Part shown: positions 6,000 to 13,884 of the stretch, piece after piece
Numbering within the stretch: the first letter of the stretch is position 1
Layout of the letters: each line of letters starts with the position of its first letter
Assembly: GCA_937886445.1 (NCBI GenBank)
Contig: CALGBY010000088.1
Location: 1-13,934, forward strand
Source: an uncultured Clostridia bacterium
Lineage (GTDB): Bacteria; Bacillota; Clostridia; Christensenellales; Aristaeellaceae
DNA length: 13,934 nucleotides
Direction of reading: 5' to 3'
Position numbers and translations under genes: made by a program
Notes under the pieces: generated by a model
Told to the model about the DNA's origin: nothing
The model's input: the letters and a program-made list of their open reading frames with translations, nothing else
Database searches by the model: none

Positions 6000-6611
6000 T
6001 CAGTAATTGTTCACAGTCTGCGTCACATCATCGGGAGAAGGCATCCTTTTCCCTTCCCGCTCCGCAAGCAGGAGCAGTTCCCCGTTCTGCGAGCCGATGA
6101 CAGGCAGCTCCTCATCAGGCATGTTCCCGACCGCCCTGATATAGGCCTTATCCATTACGATGCAGTACACGGTCACTCCGAGGCAGGCGGCAAAGATCAG
6201 CAACGCGGGCAGGCTCTTCTTCACACCGATCGCTGCCAGCCCGCTCATGATCGCGAGAAAGCACGGCACATACACGATGCTCTTAAGCTTGCCGCCGCGT
6301 GTCCATTTGGGCTTTTTTCCGCATCTTTCGCACTTGATCTTCTGAAAGGACAGGTCATCGCGCAGGTTCTTCGCATGATCCTTCTTATCGAAAATGATCC
6401 CCATGGCATTTTGCTGCCAGCCTTCACGGGCCAGCCGGTTCGCTTCAACTTTCGCGTCTTCCCGTTTGGAGCTGCTCAGGGCGCTTGTCGAAACATCACG
6501 CCGGTAAGCGATGGTGCCCGCCGAAAAACACTTCTCTCCGCAATTTGAACATTTCCATCCACCGTAAACGGGTACCTTCACGGTCGAGGTGTATGTCGTT
6601 CGTGTAGCCAT
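6000..6611 (-). CDS. zinc-ribbon membrane protein, function unknown
   Basis: A 203-residue protein starting MATRTTYTST. The ATG at 6609-6611 is preferred over an upstream ATG 48 bases earlier because GGGGGAA precedes it at a suitable distance. Two CxxC pairs, Cys21-Cys24 (KCSNCGEKCF) and Cys94-Cys97 (IKCERCGKKP), are separated by about 70 mostly polar, basic residues and could form one split zinc ribbon. Two membrane helices follow at about 112-128 and 131-152, and a 50-residue acidic cytoplasmic tail ends the protein. The topology suggests a membrane-anchored cytoplasmic metal-binding domain. No family was recognised. It lies 114 bases downstream of the signal peptidase gene on the same strand and may or may not share its transcript. 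Confidence 0.75.
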   Translation of the reverse strand: MATRTTYTSTVKVPVYGGWKCSNCGEKCFSAGTIAYRRDVSTSALSSSKREDAKVEANRLAREGWQQNAMGIIFDKKDHAKNLRDDLSFQKIKCERCGKKPKWTRGGKLKSIVYVPCFLAIMSGLAAIGVKKSLPALLIFAACLGVTVYCIVMDKAYIRAVGNMPDEELPVIGSQNGELLLLAEREGKRMPSPDDVTQTVNNY

Positions 6612-6725
6612 GACAATTCCCCCGCTTTCCGTCCTGTGCAAGCCCTCCGGATAAGGCAATGAGAAAAAGCCGCATCCGTTTTTCCGTATACGGGCCGCTC
6701 ACATGCCTCAGTCGTTCAGATCCGT

Positions 6726-7985
6726 TCAGCGCAGCTCCGCTTCCGATTTTACCGGGCCGAACTGACTGAGCGGCCACAGGATGAAGCGCACCTTGCCCAC
6801 GATCATATCCCGGGTGATGGGGCCTACATCCGCGGCGCGGCTGTCATGGCTGTCCGCACGGTTGTCGCCGATCACAAAATACTCATCCTCACCCAGCGTG
6901 TAGCTGTAATAGGCAGGCTCAAACAGCTGCATTCCGGTGTAAATATTAGTGTAGGTGATCCCTTCGTCGGAGGGCGTTCCGTTCTGCCTCAGCCATTCCG
7001 ACTGGCCGCGGATCACGGAAGCCACATTTTCGGGGTTCTTATACGCTTCGCCGTTGACGAATACGGTGTAGATCTTTCTCTGGGAGCCTTCCATTTCCTC
7101 CAGCTCCGCGCGGATCTCGATGGTATCCCCGGGCAGAGCCACCACGCGCTTCACAAAACGCGTTTGTTCGGTGATCAGGCCGAAGAGGATCTTATCAGTA
7201 CGGCCGGGATAGTGGCAGATCACCACATCCCCGCGCTCGATATCACCGAGCCTGTAATCCAGCTTGCTGGAATAAACGATGCCGTCATCGGGCAGGGTGT
7301 TGGTCATGCTCTTGCCGTCCACACGGATAGGTTCAAAGATGAAGGTGCGCAGCAGCGCCACGATGACCACCACCGAAAGGATGGTAAAGATCCAGCTGAG
7401 CGTTTCTCCCAAAGCAGTCCTCTTCTTTCTCAGGTTCTCATCATACTGAAGGATGATCTTTTCAGGCAGACCGGTTTCCTTCTTCAGCGCTTCCATGTTC
7501 TTTTTCGCGTTCAGTTTGGGATACTTCACGCCGTCCGCGCTTTGCTCCGGAGCGATGACGCCGGCCCTTTCGGCAAACACATACAGCGCGTTGCCGTGGC
7601 TCGCCTTGCCGTATTTGTCAAGATAGCGGCTGCTCATCACCGTCCAGGCGTCAGCCTGCTTATCAAGCAGCGCGGCCAACTCCTCCTCGGAAAGCTCCCG
7701 CCACTGCGGGCCCGCCACCCGGTTCATGGCCTTTTCCAGGCCCGCGCGGGAGCTGTTATCATATTCATCGCCGGACTGATCCGAAAGCCCGCTCACGATG
7801 GCGGCATACTCCTTTGTCAGCGCGGGCAGAGCCAGGATCTTCTGTCTGCGCATCGCGACATCAAAGTCCGCCTTCACCTTGCTTGCTCTTTCAGCCGCGG
7901 CGATCAGCTTTTCCCTTTCGGGCGTATATGCGGCAGCGGCAGCTTCTCCCGTCTGCTCTGTCAGGTTATCCGTGTTTTCACTCAT
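6726..7985 (-). CDS. lepB: signal peptidase I with long N-terminal extension
   Basis: A 419-residue type I signal peptidase, the membrane serine protease that removes signal peptides from exported proteins. The catalytic dyad is visible: Ser226 in DGKSMTNTL and Lys279 in RFVKRVVALPGD. The late conserved block GDNRADSHDSR is present near residue 375. One membrane helix at about 195-216 precedes the catalytic domain, which faces outside. Gram-positive homologues normally start only a few residues before that helix. Here about 190 hydrophilic, mostly helical residues precede it and would lie in the cytoplasm; no known domain was recognised in them. The start codon overlaps the stop of the DUF951 gene within ATGAGTGA, and AAAGGAGAA supports this start. 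The two are therefore translationally coupled and share the promoter at 8245-8273. Confidence 0.93.
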   Translation of the reverse strand: MSENTDNLTEQTGEAAAAAYTPEREKLIAAAERASKVKADFDVAMRRQKILALPALTKEYAAIVSGLSDQSGDEYDNSSRAGLEKAMNRVAGPQWRELSEEELAALLDKQADAWTVMSSRYLDKYGKASHGNALYVFAERAGVIAPEQSADGVKYPKLNAKKNMEALKKETGLPEKIILQYDENLRKKRTALGETLSWIFTILSVVVIVALLRTFIFEPIRVDGKSMTNTLPDDGIVYSSKLDYRLGDIERGDVVICHYPGRTDKILFGLITEQTRFVKRVVALPGDTIEIRAELEEMEGSQRKIYTVFVNGEAYKNPENVASVIRGQSEWLRQNGTPSDEGITYTNIYTGMQLFEPAYYSYTLGEDEYFVIGDNRADSHDSRAADVGPITRDMIVGKVRFILWPLSQFGPVKSEAELR

Positions 7986-8211
7986 TTTCCGTATTCTCCT
8001 TTTCTCCGCCGGAAGCGGGCAGCGGCCCGTGCTCCAGCACGGCCTTGCATCTCTTCATATACGCTTCCCGGTCCAGCATCACAATGTGCCCGCAGGTAAG
8101 GCAGCGGATCTTGATATCCGCGCCGGTGCGGATCACCGTCCAGGTATCTCCGCCGCAGGGATGCGGCTTTCTTGTGCGTATCCTGTCCCCGATACGGATG
8201 TCGTTATCCAC
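7978..8211 (-). CDS. DUF951 family small protein
   Basis: A 77-residue protein whose fold-defining elements are visible: IRIGDRI, KPHPCGG, GADIKIRCLTCGHIVML. The cysteines in PHPCGG and CLTCG suggest a metal- or nucleic-acid-binding beta-barrel, as generally suspected for this Bacillota family, but its biochemical role is not established. The GTG at 8209-8211 is chosen because GGGGGAGGG lies about seven bases upstream and the protein then begins just before the conserved domain; a longer reading from 8292 has no RBS and crosses the promoter. The C-terminal Gly/Glu-rich tail overlaps the signal peptidase start by eight bases. Confidence 0.88.
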   Translation of the reverse strand: MDNDIRIGDRIRTRKPHPCGGDTWTVIRTGADIKIRCLTCGHIVMLDREAYMKRCKAVLEHGPLPASGGEKENTENE

Positions 8212-8244
8212 CCGGATCCCTCCCCCGCGCCGTTTTTCCGTATT

Positions 8245-8273
8245 ATTATAACGGTTTTTTCCGCTGTTTTCAA
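8245..8273 (-). promoter_or_regulatory. promoter of the DUF951-signal peptidase operon
   Basis: On the minus strand TTGAAA (8268-8273) and a perfect TATAAT (8245-8250) are separated by 17 bases. It lies about 34 bases from the GTG start of the DUF951 gene. It is divergent from the ruvC promoter, with about 55 bases between the two -35 boxes. That gap contains AAAG TACG CTTT within a GCGG/CCGC frame (8304-8327), a possible operator but without other support. Confidence 0.8.
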
Positions 8274-8328
8274 CCTGTAACTTATGGCACAAATGTGTTC
8301 ATTGCGGGGCAAAGTACGCTTTACCGCT

Positions 8329-8357
8329 TTGACATTGCCCCCGTTTTGCCTTATAAT
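8329..8357 (+). promoter_or_regulatory. consensus promoter of the ruvC operon
   Basis: TTGACA (8329-8334), a 17-base spacer and TATAAT (8352-8357) form a perfect sigma-A consensus. The RBS AAAGGAGG (8371-8378) follows closely, so the leader is very short. No LexA/DinR-type operator (CGAACnnnnGTTCG) was seen near it, so SOS control of ruvC here is not supported. Confidence 0.9.
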
Positions 8358-8384
8358 AAGCCGAACGCTTAAAGGAGGATGCTT

Positions 8385-8882
8385 ATGCGCGTATTGGGGA
8401 TCGATCCGGGGCTGGCTACAATGGGCTGGGGCGTAGTGGAAGGCGAGTACGGCCGCTGGAAGCTGGTGGACTTCGGCGCCGTGATCACCAAACCGGACAC
8501 ACGCATCCCGGAGCGCCTGCATCAGATCCTGTGCGGTGTGCGCGGGCTGCTGGAAACCTACCGCCCCGATGAGGTGGCCTTTGAAGAACTGTTCTTCGCC
8601 CATAATGTGACTACCGCCATCAATGTGGCGGCGGCAAGGGGCGTGGCCATCTGCGCCTGCGCGGAATATACGGATAAGATCTACGAATATACGCCCATGC
8701 AGATCAAGCAGGCCATCGTGGGCTACGGTCAGGCGGATAAGCACCAGATGCAGCACATGGTAAAAATGCTGCTGCACATGGAGGATATCGCCCGCCCGGA
8801 TGACGCGGCGGATGCCATCGCCTGCGCGCTCACACACCTGAACGCCGGCATGATGCGTTCCTCTTTCCTGATGGTCAAATGA
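8385..8882 (+). CDS. ruvC: Holliday junction resolvase RuvC
   Basis: A 165-residue endonuclease that cuts four-way DNA junctions symmetrically at the end of homologous recombination. The four acidic metal ligands are in place: Asp7 (LGIDPG), Glu67 (VAFEELFF), Asp140 and Asp143 (PDDAADAIA). YTPMQIKQAIVGYGQADKHQ is the typical central block. The start at 8385 is preferred to an in-frame ATG at 8379, which directly abuts the RBS. It is the first gene of a five-gene run sharing the consensus promoter upstream, with ruvA 53 bases downstream. Confidence 0.96.
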   Translation: MRVLGIDPGLATMGWGVVEGEYGRWKLVDFGAVITKPDTRIPERLHQILCGVRGLLETYRPDEVAFEELFFAHNVTTAINVAAARGVAICACAEYTDKIYEYTPMQIKQAIVGYGQADKHQMQHMVKMLLHMEDIARPDDAADAIACALTHLNAGMMRSSFLMVK

Positions 8883-8935
8883 CCGGTCATCCCCTTCGGC
8901 TCTTCCCGGCCGGGGCTTTCATACGGAGGTTTTGA

Positions 8936-9538
8936 GTGTTTGCATATCTTGAAGGTACAGTCGCCGAAAAAAAGCTGAACGAGCTGGTGCTGGATATCAA
9001 CGGCATCGGCTGGCAGCTTTCCTGCAGCATGAACACACTGCAGAATGTGCCCCCCATCGGTGAAAAGGCAAAGTTGTACACCTGGCTGTCCGTCCGGGAG
9101 GACGCGATGGAACTGTTCGGCTTCTACAGCCGGGAGGAAAAGCAGATGTTCTCCAGGCTGACCGCCATTTCGGGCATCGGCCCCAAAACGGCGCTGGGCA
9201 TCCTGGGCAGCATGTCCCTGCGGGATCTGCAGCTGGCCATCATGACGGGCGATATCACCGCCCTTTCCCGCGCCCCCGGCATCGGCAAGAAGACGGCGCA
9301 GCGCATCGCGCTGGAGCTCAAGGAACATGTGAGCGCCGAAGAGCTGGCCGGCTCCGGCATCACGGTGAAGGTGGACAGCGCCGCCCCGCAGGATGGCGTG
9401 GCGGAGGCCATCATGGCCCTGCAAAGCCTGGGCTACAGCGCGAGCGAGGCCGCGAAGGCCGTGAGCGCCGTAAAGGGGCAGTCCGATCAGGCGGATGAGC
9501 TGATCCGCCTCGCGCTGCGCGGCATGGCGGGTATGTAA
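8936..9538 (+). CDS. ruvA: Holliday junction DNA helicase subunit RuvA
   Basis: A 200-residue protein that binds Holliday junctions as a tetramer and loads the RuvB motor. It has the N-terminal OB-fold (MFAYLEGTVAEKKLNELVLD), two helix-hairpin-helix motifs at about 76-91 (ISGIGPKTALGIL) and 110-125 (APGIGKKTAQRI), and the flexible C-terminal RuvB-contact domain at about 155-200 (ALQSLGYSASEAAKAV). It starts at GTG with GGAGG about seven bases upstream. RuvB is normally encoded next, but here a YitT-type gene follows, so RuvB must come from another locus. Confidence 0.95.
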   Translation: MFAYLEGTVAEKKLNELVLDINGIGWQLSCSMNTLQNVPPIGEKAKLYTWLSVREDAMELFGFYSREEKQMFSRLTAISGIGPKTALGILGSMSLRDLQLAIMTGDITALSRAPGIGKKTAQRIALELKEHVSAEELAGSGITVKVDSAAPQDGVAEAIMALQSLGYSASEAAKAVSAVKGQSDQADELIRLALRGMAGM

Positions 9539-9609
9539 GCCTGCCGGCGGCGTAAACACCGTTTATCAGGCAGCCCATCGTCACTTCATCCGAAGGAGGA
9601 CGCATAAAA

Positions 9610-10524
9610 ATGAAAGCCGGATATTTTTCCTCCCTCCGGGAGCGCTTTATCGCCTGGCGGCGCCGCCCTGTGGACAGGGAGCGCGTAACGGAATGGGGCA
9701 AGCTGCATCTGGGCACCGTGCTGATGATCGCCGGCGTTTACTTTTTCAAATTTCCCAATCATTTTACCACCGGCGGCGTAAGCGGTCTTTCCATCGTGCT
9801 GAGCGAATGGATCCCCTCGCTTTCCACAGCCACCTTCAACCTGGTGCTCAACCTGCTGCTCATGGCGGTGGGCCTGGTGGCCATGGGGACGGGATTCGGC
9901 CTGAAAACGGCCTATGTAAGCCTGCTCACCTCGCTTGGCACGCTGGCGCTTGAAAAGCTGGTGCCGATGGAAACACCGCTCACCACGCAGCCCCTGCTGG
10001 AGCTGATCTTCGCGGTAGGCCTACCCGCCGTGGGCAGCGCCATCCTGTTTGATGTGAACGCCTCCTCCGGCGGCACGGATGTGATCGCCATGCTGGTCAA
10101 AAAATACACCGGGCTCAACGCCGGCTCCGCGCTCGTGATCGCCGATTTTGTGATCGCCGCCATGAGCTGTCTGGTGTTCAACTGGGAGACCGGCCTGTAT
10201 TCCGTTCTGGGCCTTTTCATCAAGGCCGCGCTCGTGGATTACGCGATGACCGGCCTGCGCACCTACAAGGTGTTCAATATCGTGACCGCCCAGCCGGATA
10301 AGGTATGTGACTATATCATTCACGAGCTACACCATTCTGCCACCGTTACCGAAGCCAAAGGCGCCTACACGGGGCAGCATCTCACCAATATCATGACCGT
10401 GGTCAACCGCGGACAGGCCCTGCGCCTGCAGAAGGCCATCCGTATGGCCGATCAAAGCTGTTTTGTCACCGTCTCCTCCTGCAGCCACATCGTAGGCAAG
10501 GGCTTCAGGGGCTCCGGTGAATGA
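9610..10524 (+). CDS. YitT family membrane protein (DUF2179 C-terminus)
   Basis: A 304-residue membrane protein of the YitT/DUF161 type. After a basic N-terminus, four to five hydrophobic segments run from about residue 35 to 220, with family features such as FPNHFTTGGVSGLSIVL and SSGGTDVIAMLVKKYTG. A soluble DUF2179 domain of about 75 residues, PII/ACT-like in predicted fold, closes the protein (TYKVFNIVTAQPDKV onward). The RBS AAGGAGGA lies about nine bases before ATG. The transported substrate of this family is not established. Its place between ruvA and queA, where ruvB usually sits, is unusual; the operon position alone says nothing firm about function. Confidence 0.9.
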   Translation: MKAGYFSSLRERFIAWRRRPVDRERVTEWGKLHLGTVLMIAGVYFFKFPNHFTTGGVSGLSIVLSEWIPSLSTATFNLVLNLLLMAVGLVAMGTGFGLKTAYVSLLTSLGTLALEKLVPMETPLTTQPLLELIFAVGLPAVGSAILFDVNASSGGTDVIAMLVKKYTGLNAGSALVIADFVIAAMSCLVFNWETGLYSVLGLFIKAALVDYAMTGLRTYKVFNIVTAQPDKVCDYIIHELHHSATVTEAKGAYTGQHLTNIMTVVNRGQALRLQKAIRMADQSCFVTVSSCSHIVGKGFRGSGE

Positions 10525-10548
10525 CCTTTTGAAAGGAAGCATGACAAA

Positions 10549-11604
10549 GTGAAGACAAGCGATTTTTACTATGATCTTCCCGAGCGCCTGATCGCTCAGA
10601 CGCCGATGGAGCCGCGCGACCGTTCCCGCATGATGGTGATAGACGGCATTACCGGCGAAAGGGAGGATCATATCTTTTACGAGCTTCCGGAGTATCTTAA
10701 CGCGAACGATGTGCTGGTGATCAACGAGACCAAGGTGATCCCGGCAAGGCTTCTGGGCGAAAAGGAAGATACAAAGGTGCCCGTGGAGGTGCTTTTGCTG
10801 CGCCGCCGCAGTCAGACGGAATGGGAAACGCTGGTGCGTCCCGGCCGCCGGCTGAAAAAGGGCGCCCTCGTCTCCTTCGGCGGAGGGCTGCTGCGCTGCG
10901 AGATTGGCGATACCACCGCGGCGGGCGGCCGTGTGGTCACCTTCCTTTATGAAGGCGTGTTTGAGGAACTGCTGGACAGGCTGGGCGAAATGCCGCTCCC
11001 GCCCTACATCCATGAAAAGCCGGACGATCCCAACCGGTACCAGACCGTATACGCGAAGCAGGAGGGCAGCGCCGCCGCCCCCACCGCCGGCCTTCATTTC
11101 ACCCCCGAGGTGCTTGCAAAGATCCGCGAAAAGGGTGTGGATATCGTGCCCGTGCTGCTGCATGTGGGTCTGGGCACCTTCCGCCCCGTAAAAGAAGAAA
11201 ATGTGGAAAACCATGTGATGCACACCGAATACTATGAGGTCACCGAGGATGCCGCCCGGCGCATCAACCGCGCCCGTCAGAACGGCGGCAGAGTGGTATG
11301 CGTGGGCACCACCAGCGTGCGCACGCTGGAGACCGTGGCGGATGAAAACGGCGTCATCCATGCCGGCAGCGGCGAAACAGCCATTTTTATCACTCCCGGT
11401 GTAAAGGTAAAGGCGGTGGACGCCCTGCTTACCAACTTCCACCTGCCGGAGAGCACCCTGCTGATGCTCATTTCCGCCTTCATAGGCCGTCATACCGCCC
11501 TTTCCGCTTATCAGGACGCGGTCGAAAAGGAATACCGTTTCTTCTCCTTCGGAGACTGCATGTTCATCAAACGCAAAAAAGATACCGTCACCCCGGATGA
11601 CTGA
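10549..11604 (+). CDS. queA: S-adenosylmethionine:tRNA ribosyltransferase-isomerase QueA
   Basis: A 351-residue enzyme that transfers and isomerises the ribosyl group of S-adenosylmethionine onto 7-aminomethyl-7-deazaguanine at the tRNA wobble position, giving epoxyqueuosine. The full-length family signature is present: the start KTSDFYYDLPERLIAQTP, DVLVINETKVIPARL, PLPPYIHE, TAGLHFTPEVL, HVGLGTFRPV and the end FGDCMFI. Translation begins at GTG 10549. A nearer-looking ATG at 10541 reads only Met-Thr-Lys-stop, and its TGA overlaps the GTG. The gene follows the YitT-type gene by 24 bases and precedes the DUF4317 gene by 10, so all three are probably cotranscribed with ruvC and ruvA. Confidence 0.95.
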   Translation: MKTSDFYYDLPERLIAQTPMEPRDRSRMMVIDGITGEREDHIFYELPEYLNANDVLVINETKVIPARLLGEKEDTKVPVEVLLLRRRSQTEWETLVRPGRRLKKGALVSFGGGLLRCEIGDTTAAGGRVVTFLYEGVFEELLDRLGEMPLPPYIHEKPDDPNRYQTVYAKQEGSAAAPTAGLHFTPEVLAKIREKGVDIVPVLLHVGLGTFRPVKEENVENHVMHTEYYEVTEDAARRINRARQNGGRVVCVGTTSVRTLETVADENGVIHAGSGETAIFITPGVKVKAVDALLTNFHLPESTLLMLISAFIGRHTALSAYQDAVEKEYRFFSFGDCMFIKRKKDTVTPDD

Positions 11605-11614
11605 AGGGAGCAAC

Positions 11615-12745
11615 ATGAATAAAAAAGATATCGCGCAGATCCGCAAACGCCTGCGCCCCGATAAAAACAGCATCAGCTGCATTTCCGGCTGCTATGTGAA
11701 CAACGATGGCGATGTGATCTCCACCTTCCGCCTGCCCGTGATCAACATGGACAAGGAGGACATCGAAAATTACCTGAACATTTTCAAAAAGGTGCTTTCC
11801 GGCACCGACGGGCAAAACCTGCTCCCCATCGATTTTTCGCCCGAGCAGGTGCAGGACAGCCCCGAGCACAAGGTGCTTTCGGGTCTCCGAGACACCGCTC
11901 TCCGGGAGGACAGCCTGTGTGATTTCTTCTATGAAAAGATCCGCTCCTCCTTCCGCTGCCCGGAAACCTATGTGATCCTGATGCTGCATGACCGCATGGA
12001 TGTGCCCGTACATCTCAAGGACGGCACCGTTCAGGAGGACGCCGAGACCAATCTGTTCAGCTATATCCTGTGCGCCGTATGCCCGGTAAAGATCCAGTCC
12101 GGCGGCCTTGCCTACATGGCGGAAAAGGATCTGTTCTCCACCAAGGGGGCCGATCTGATCGTTACCTCCCCCGAAGCAGGCTTCATGTTCCCCGCCTTCG
12201 AGGAGGGCGGCGCCAACATCTACCGCGCCCTTTACTACACCAGAAAAACCGATGACATCGGCGATGAGCTGATCACCTCCGTATTCGGCGAAACGCACCC
12301 CGTGCCCGCGGATACCCAGCAGCAGGCGATCACCGAGGTGCTGGAAGAGAGCCTGCAGGAGGAATGCAGCCTGGAGGTCGTTCAGGCCGTACACGACAGG
12401 GTGCGCGAAAAGATCGAGGAAAAGAAGCTGGAAAAGGACCCCGAAGCCCCGCGGGTAAACATCAGCGACATCCAGAGCGCCATTGAGAGCTGCGGTGTCT
12501 CCCCCGAAAAGGTGGAGGCCTTCCGCGAGCAGTACAGCAGCAGCATCGGCCTGTTCAACGAGGTACCGGCGGTCAATGTGGTGGCCCCGCGCAAGTTTGA
12601 GATGCGCACCCCCGATGTGGTGATCCGCGTGGCCCCCGAAAAGAGCGATCTGGTGGAGACCCGCGTGATCGACGGTTACAAATACATCCTGATCCGCGCC
12701 GAGGAGGGCGTTGAGCTGAACGGGGTAAACATCCTGATCCGGTAA
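11615..12745 (+). CDS. DUF4317 family protein
   Basis: A 376-residue soluble protein of the DUF4317 family, common in Clostridia and without a known function. The start MNKKDIAQIRKRL, the early ISGCYVNNDGDVIS segment and the run of acidic helices near residues 235-300 fit the family. No signal peptide, membrane helix or catalytic motif was recognised. AAGGGAG lies seven bases before the ATG, which is preferred over an in-frame ATG 18 bases upstream that overlaps the queA stop. It is the last gene of the ruvC operon before the terminator at 12873-12919. Bases 12746-12870 hold only short inverted repeats such as AAGCC GTCC GGCTT. Confidence 0.85.
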   Translation: MNKKDIAQIRKRLRPDKNSISCISGCYVNNDGDVISTFRLPVINMDKEDIENYLNIFKKVLSGTDGQNLLPIDFSPEQVQDSPEHKVLSGLRDTALREDSLCDFFYEKIRSSFRCPETYVILMLHDRMDVPVHLKDGTVQEDAETNLFSYILCAVCPVKIQSGGLAYMAEKDLFSTKGADLIVTSPEAGFMFPAFEEGGANIYRALYYTRKTDDIGDELITSVFGETHPVPADTQQQAITEVLEESLQEECSLEVVQAVHDRVREKIEEKKLEKDPEAPRVNISDIQSAIESCGVSPEKVEAFREQYSSSIGLFNEVPAVNVVAPRKFEMRTPDVVIRVAPEKSDLVETRVIDGYKYILIRAEEGVELNGVNILIR

Positions 12746-12872
12746 GAATATCATTTGGCAGCTGCGTTCCGGTCTCTTTTGAGCCAATAAGCGAAAGACT
12801 GCTGCCGTAACCTCCGGTAAGCCGTCCGGCTTCCCGTCCGCCTTCCCGCCCTGCATCAAAACCGCCCATAAG

Positions 12873-12919
12873 AAAAAGCCTTCCGTACAGGGCACACGCC
12901 CGCAGATGGAAGGCTTTTT
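12873..12919. terminator. bidirectional terminator between convergent genes
   Basis: AAAAAGCCTTCC (12873-12884) pairs perfectly with GGAAGGCTTTTT (12908-12919). The loop contains a small inner hairpin, GGGC ACAC GCCC. A and T runs at the two ends make it usable on either strand, for the DUF4317 gene on plus and the exported protein gene on minus. Confidence 0.85.
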
Positions 12920-12983
12920 ACTTTCTGAAAAACAAGCCGGGGCACCCGGCCCCGGCAGTACGTATCACACGGTTTTCGTTCTG

Positions 12984-13754
12984 TTATTTCATGTCCGCCC
13001 AGATGAACACGCAGTCCGCTCCGGCGTTTTCAGCATCATCCTGCCACAGGATGGCGCCGTCCTCACGGATGGTGAAGCGGCCGGTGCCGTTCTCGTATAC
13101 GGTCTCGGCAGTGCAGTTTCCGTTTTCATCGTACACGCAGTTTTTCATCACCGCGTTTGTATAGGCAATGGTCAGGGTGTCCGTGTCCAGCTCGCCGCTC
13201 ATTTCCCACTCCACGGTTTCGGAAGCGGAATTGGCCCAGCTGATGCGCACAACGGCGGTATTGCCGGCACCTGCCTCAATGAACATCATCGCACGCTGGC
13301 TCGTTTCATCCTGATACCAGCCGATCAGGTTCATCACAGGGTTCTGTCCGTCTTCGACATATCCTTCTTCGTATTCCGCTTCGTATTCATCCTGAATGCG
13401 CATATCGGGACGGATCTCCTCAATGCCGGTCACAGTCGCGTTGCCTTCAAGATCAAGGTATACAAACACCATCGCCCAGAATTCCTGCGGCTGGGCCGTT
13501 ACAAGCGTGCCCTTGCACAGGTAGCAGTAGTTCAGCCCGGCTACCACCTGCGTACCCAGCAGTGCCACAGGCTCATAGGAAGCGCCGGCAAAACCCTGCA
13601 TAGCCTTATCAAACGCCTGACGCGCGTCTTCGGTAACGGAGGTATCGGCATCCTTGTACCAGCCGCCGGCAAGCTGTTCCTCCGCGTTCGCGCAGGACGC
13701 GGCCATGCACACTACCAGCATAACAGACAGTATAACGGAAATCAGTTTTTTCAT
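12984..13754 (-). CDS. exported protein with cystatin-like domain
   Basis: A 256-residue exported protein. Residues 1-24 form a signal peptide; cleavage by signal peptidase I after ANA (Ala24) is likely, while AASC at 18-21 is a poor lipobox, so lipid anchoring is possible but less likely. The mature N-terminus has Gly30-Gly31, then a helix (about 41-56), then QVVAG at 69-73 followed by LNYCYLCKG and a Trp at 93. That order (N-terminal Gly, helix, QxVxG, downstream Trp) is the layout of cystatin/stefin cysteine-protease inhibitors. Residues about 145-254 form a second, beta-rich part. Cys77 and Cys80 are close together. The RBS AAAGGAAG supports the start. Inhibitor activity is inference; bacterial cystatin-like folds may serve as binding modules instead. 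No clear promoter was found in 13755-13884. Confidence 0.75.
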   Translation of the reverse strand: MKKLISVILSVMLVVCMAASCANAEEQLAGGWYKDADTSVTEDARQAFDKAMQGFAGASYEPVALLGTQVVAGLNYCYLCKGTLVTAQPQEFWAMVFVYLDLEGNATVTGIEEIRPDMRIQDEYEAEYEEGYVEDGQNPVMNLIGWYQDETSQRAMMFIEAGAGNTAVVRISWANSASETVEWEMSGELDTDTLTIAYTNAVMKNCVYDENGNCTAETVYENGTGRFTIREDGAILWQDDAENAGADCVFIWADMK

Positions 13755-13884
13755 TTTTCTCTCTTCCTTTCGTTTTTTCTGCGGGGCTCACCGCCCCTTC
13801 CGTCTATATATACGAATGAACGGAGCAAAAGACTGCACCGGAAAAAAATTTTTTCTGCCACCCTTTTCCTGCCGCTTTTGATTA

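Noticed and set aside
8379..8384. ATG at 8379 as the ruvC start
   Set aside because: It directly touches the RBS; the in-frame ATG at 8385 has proper spacing and gives the standard RuvC N-terminus.
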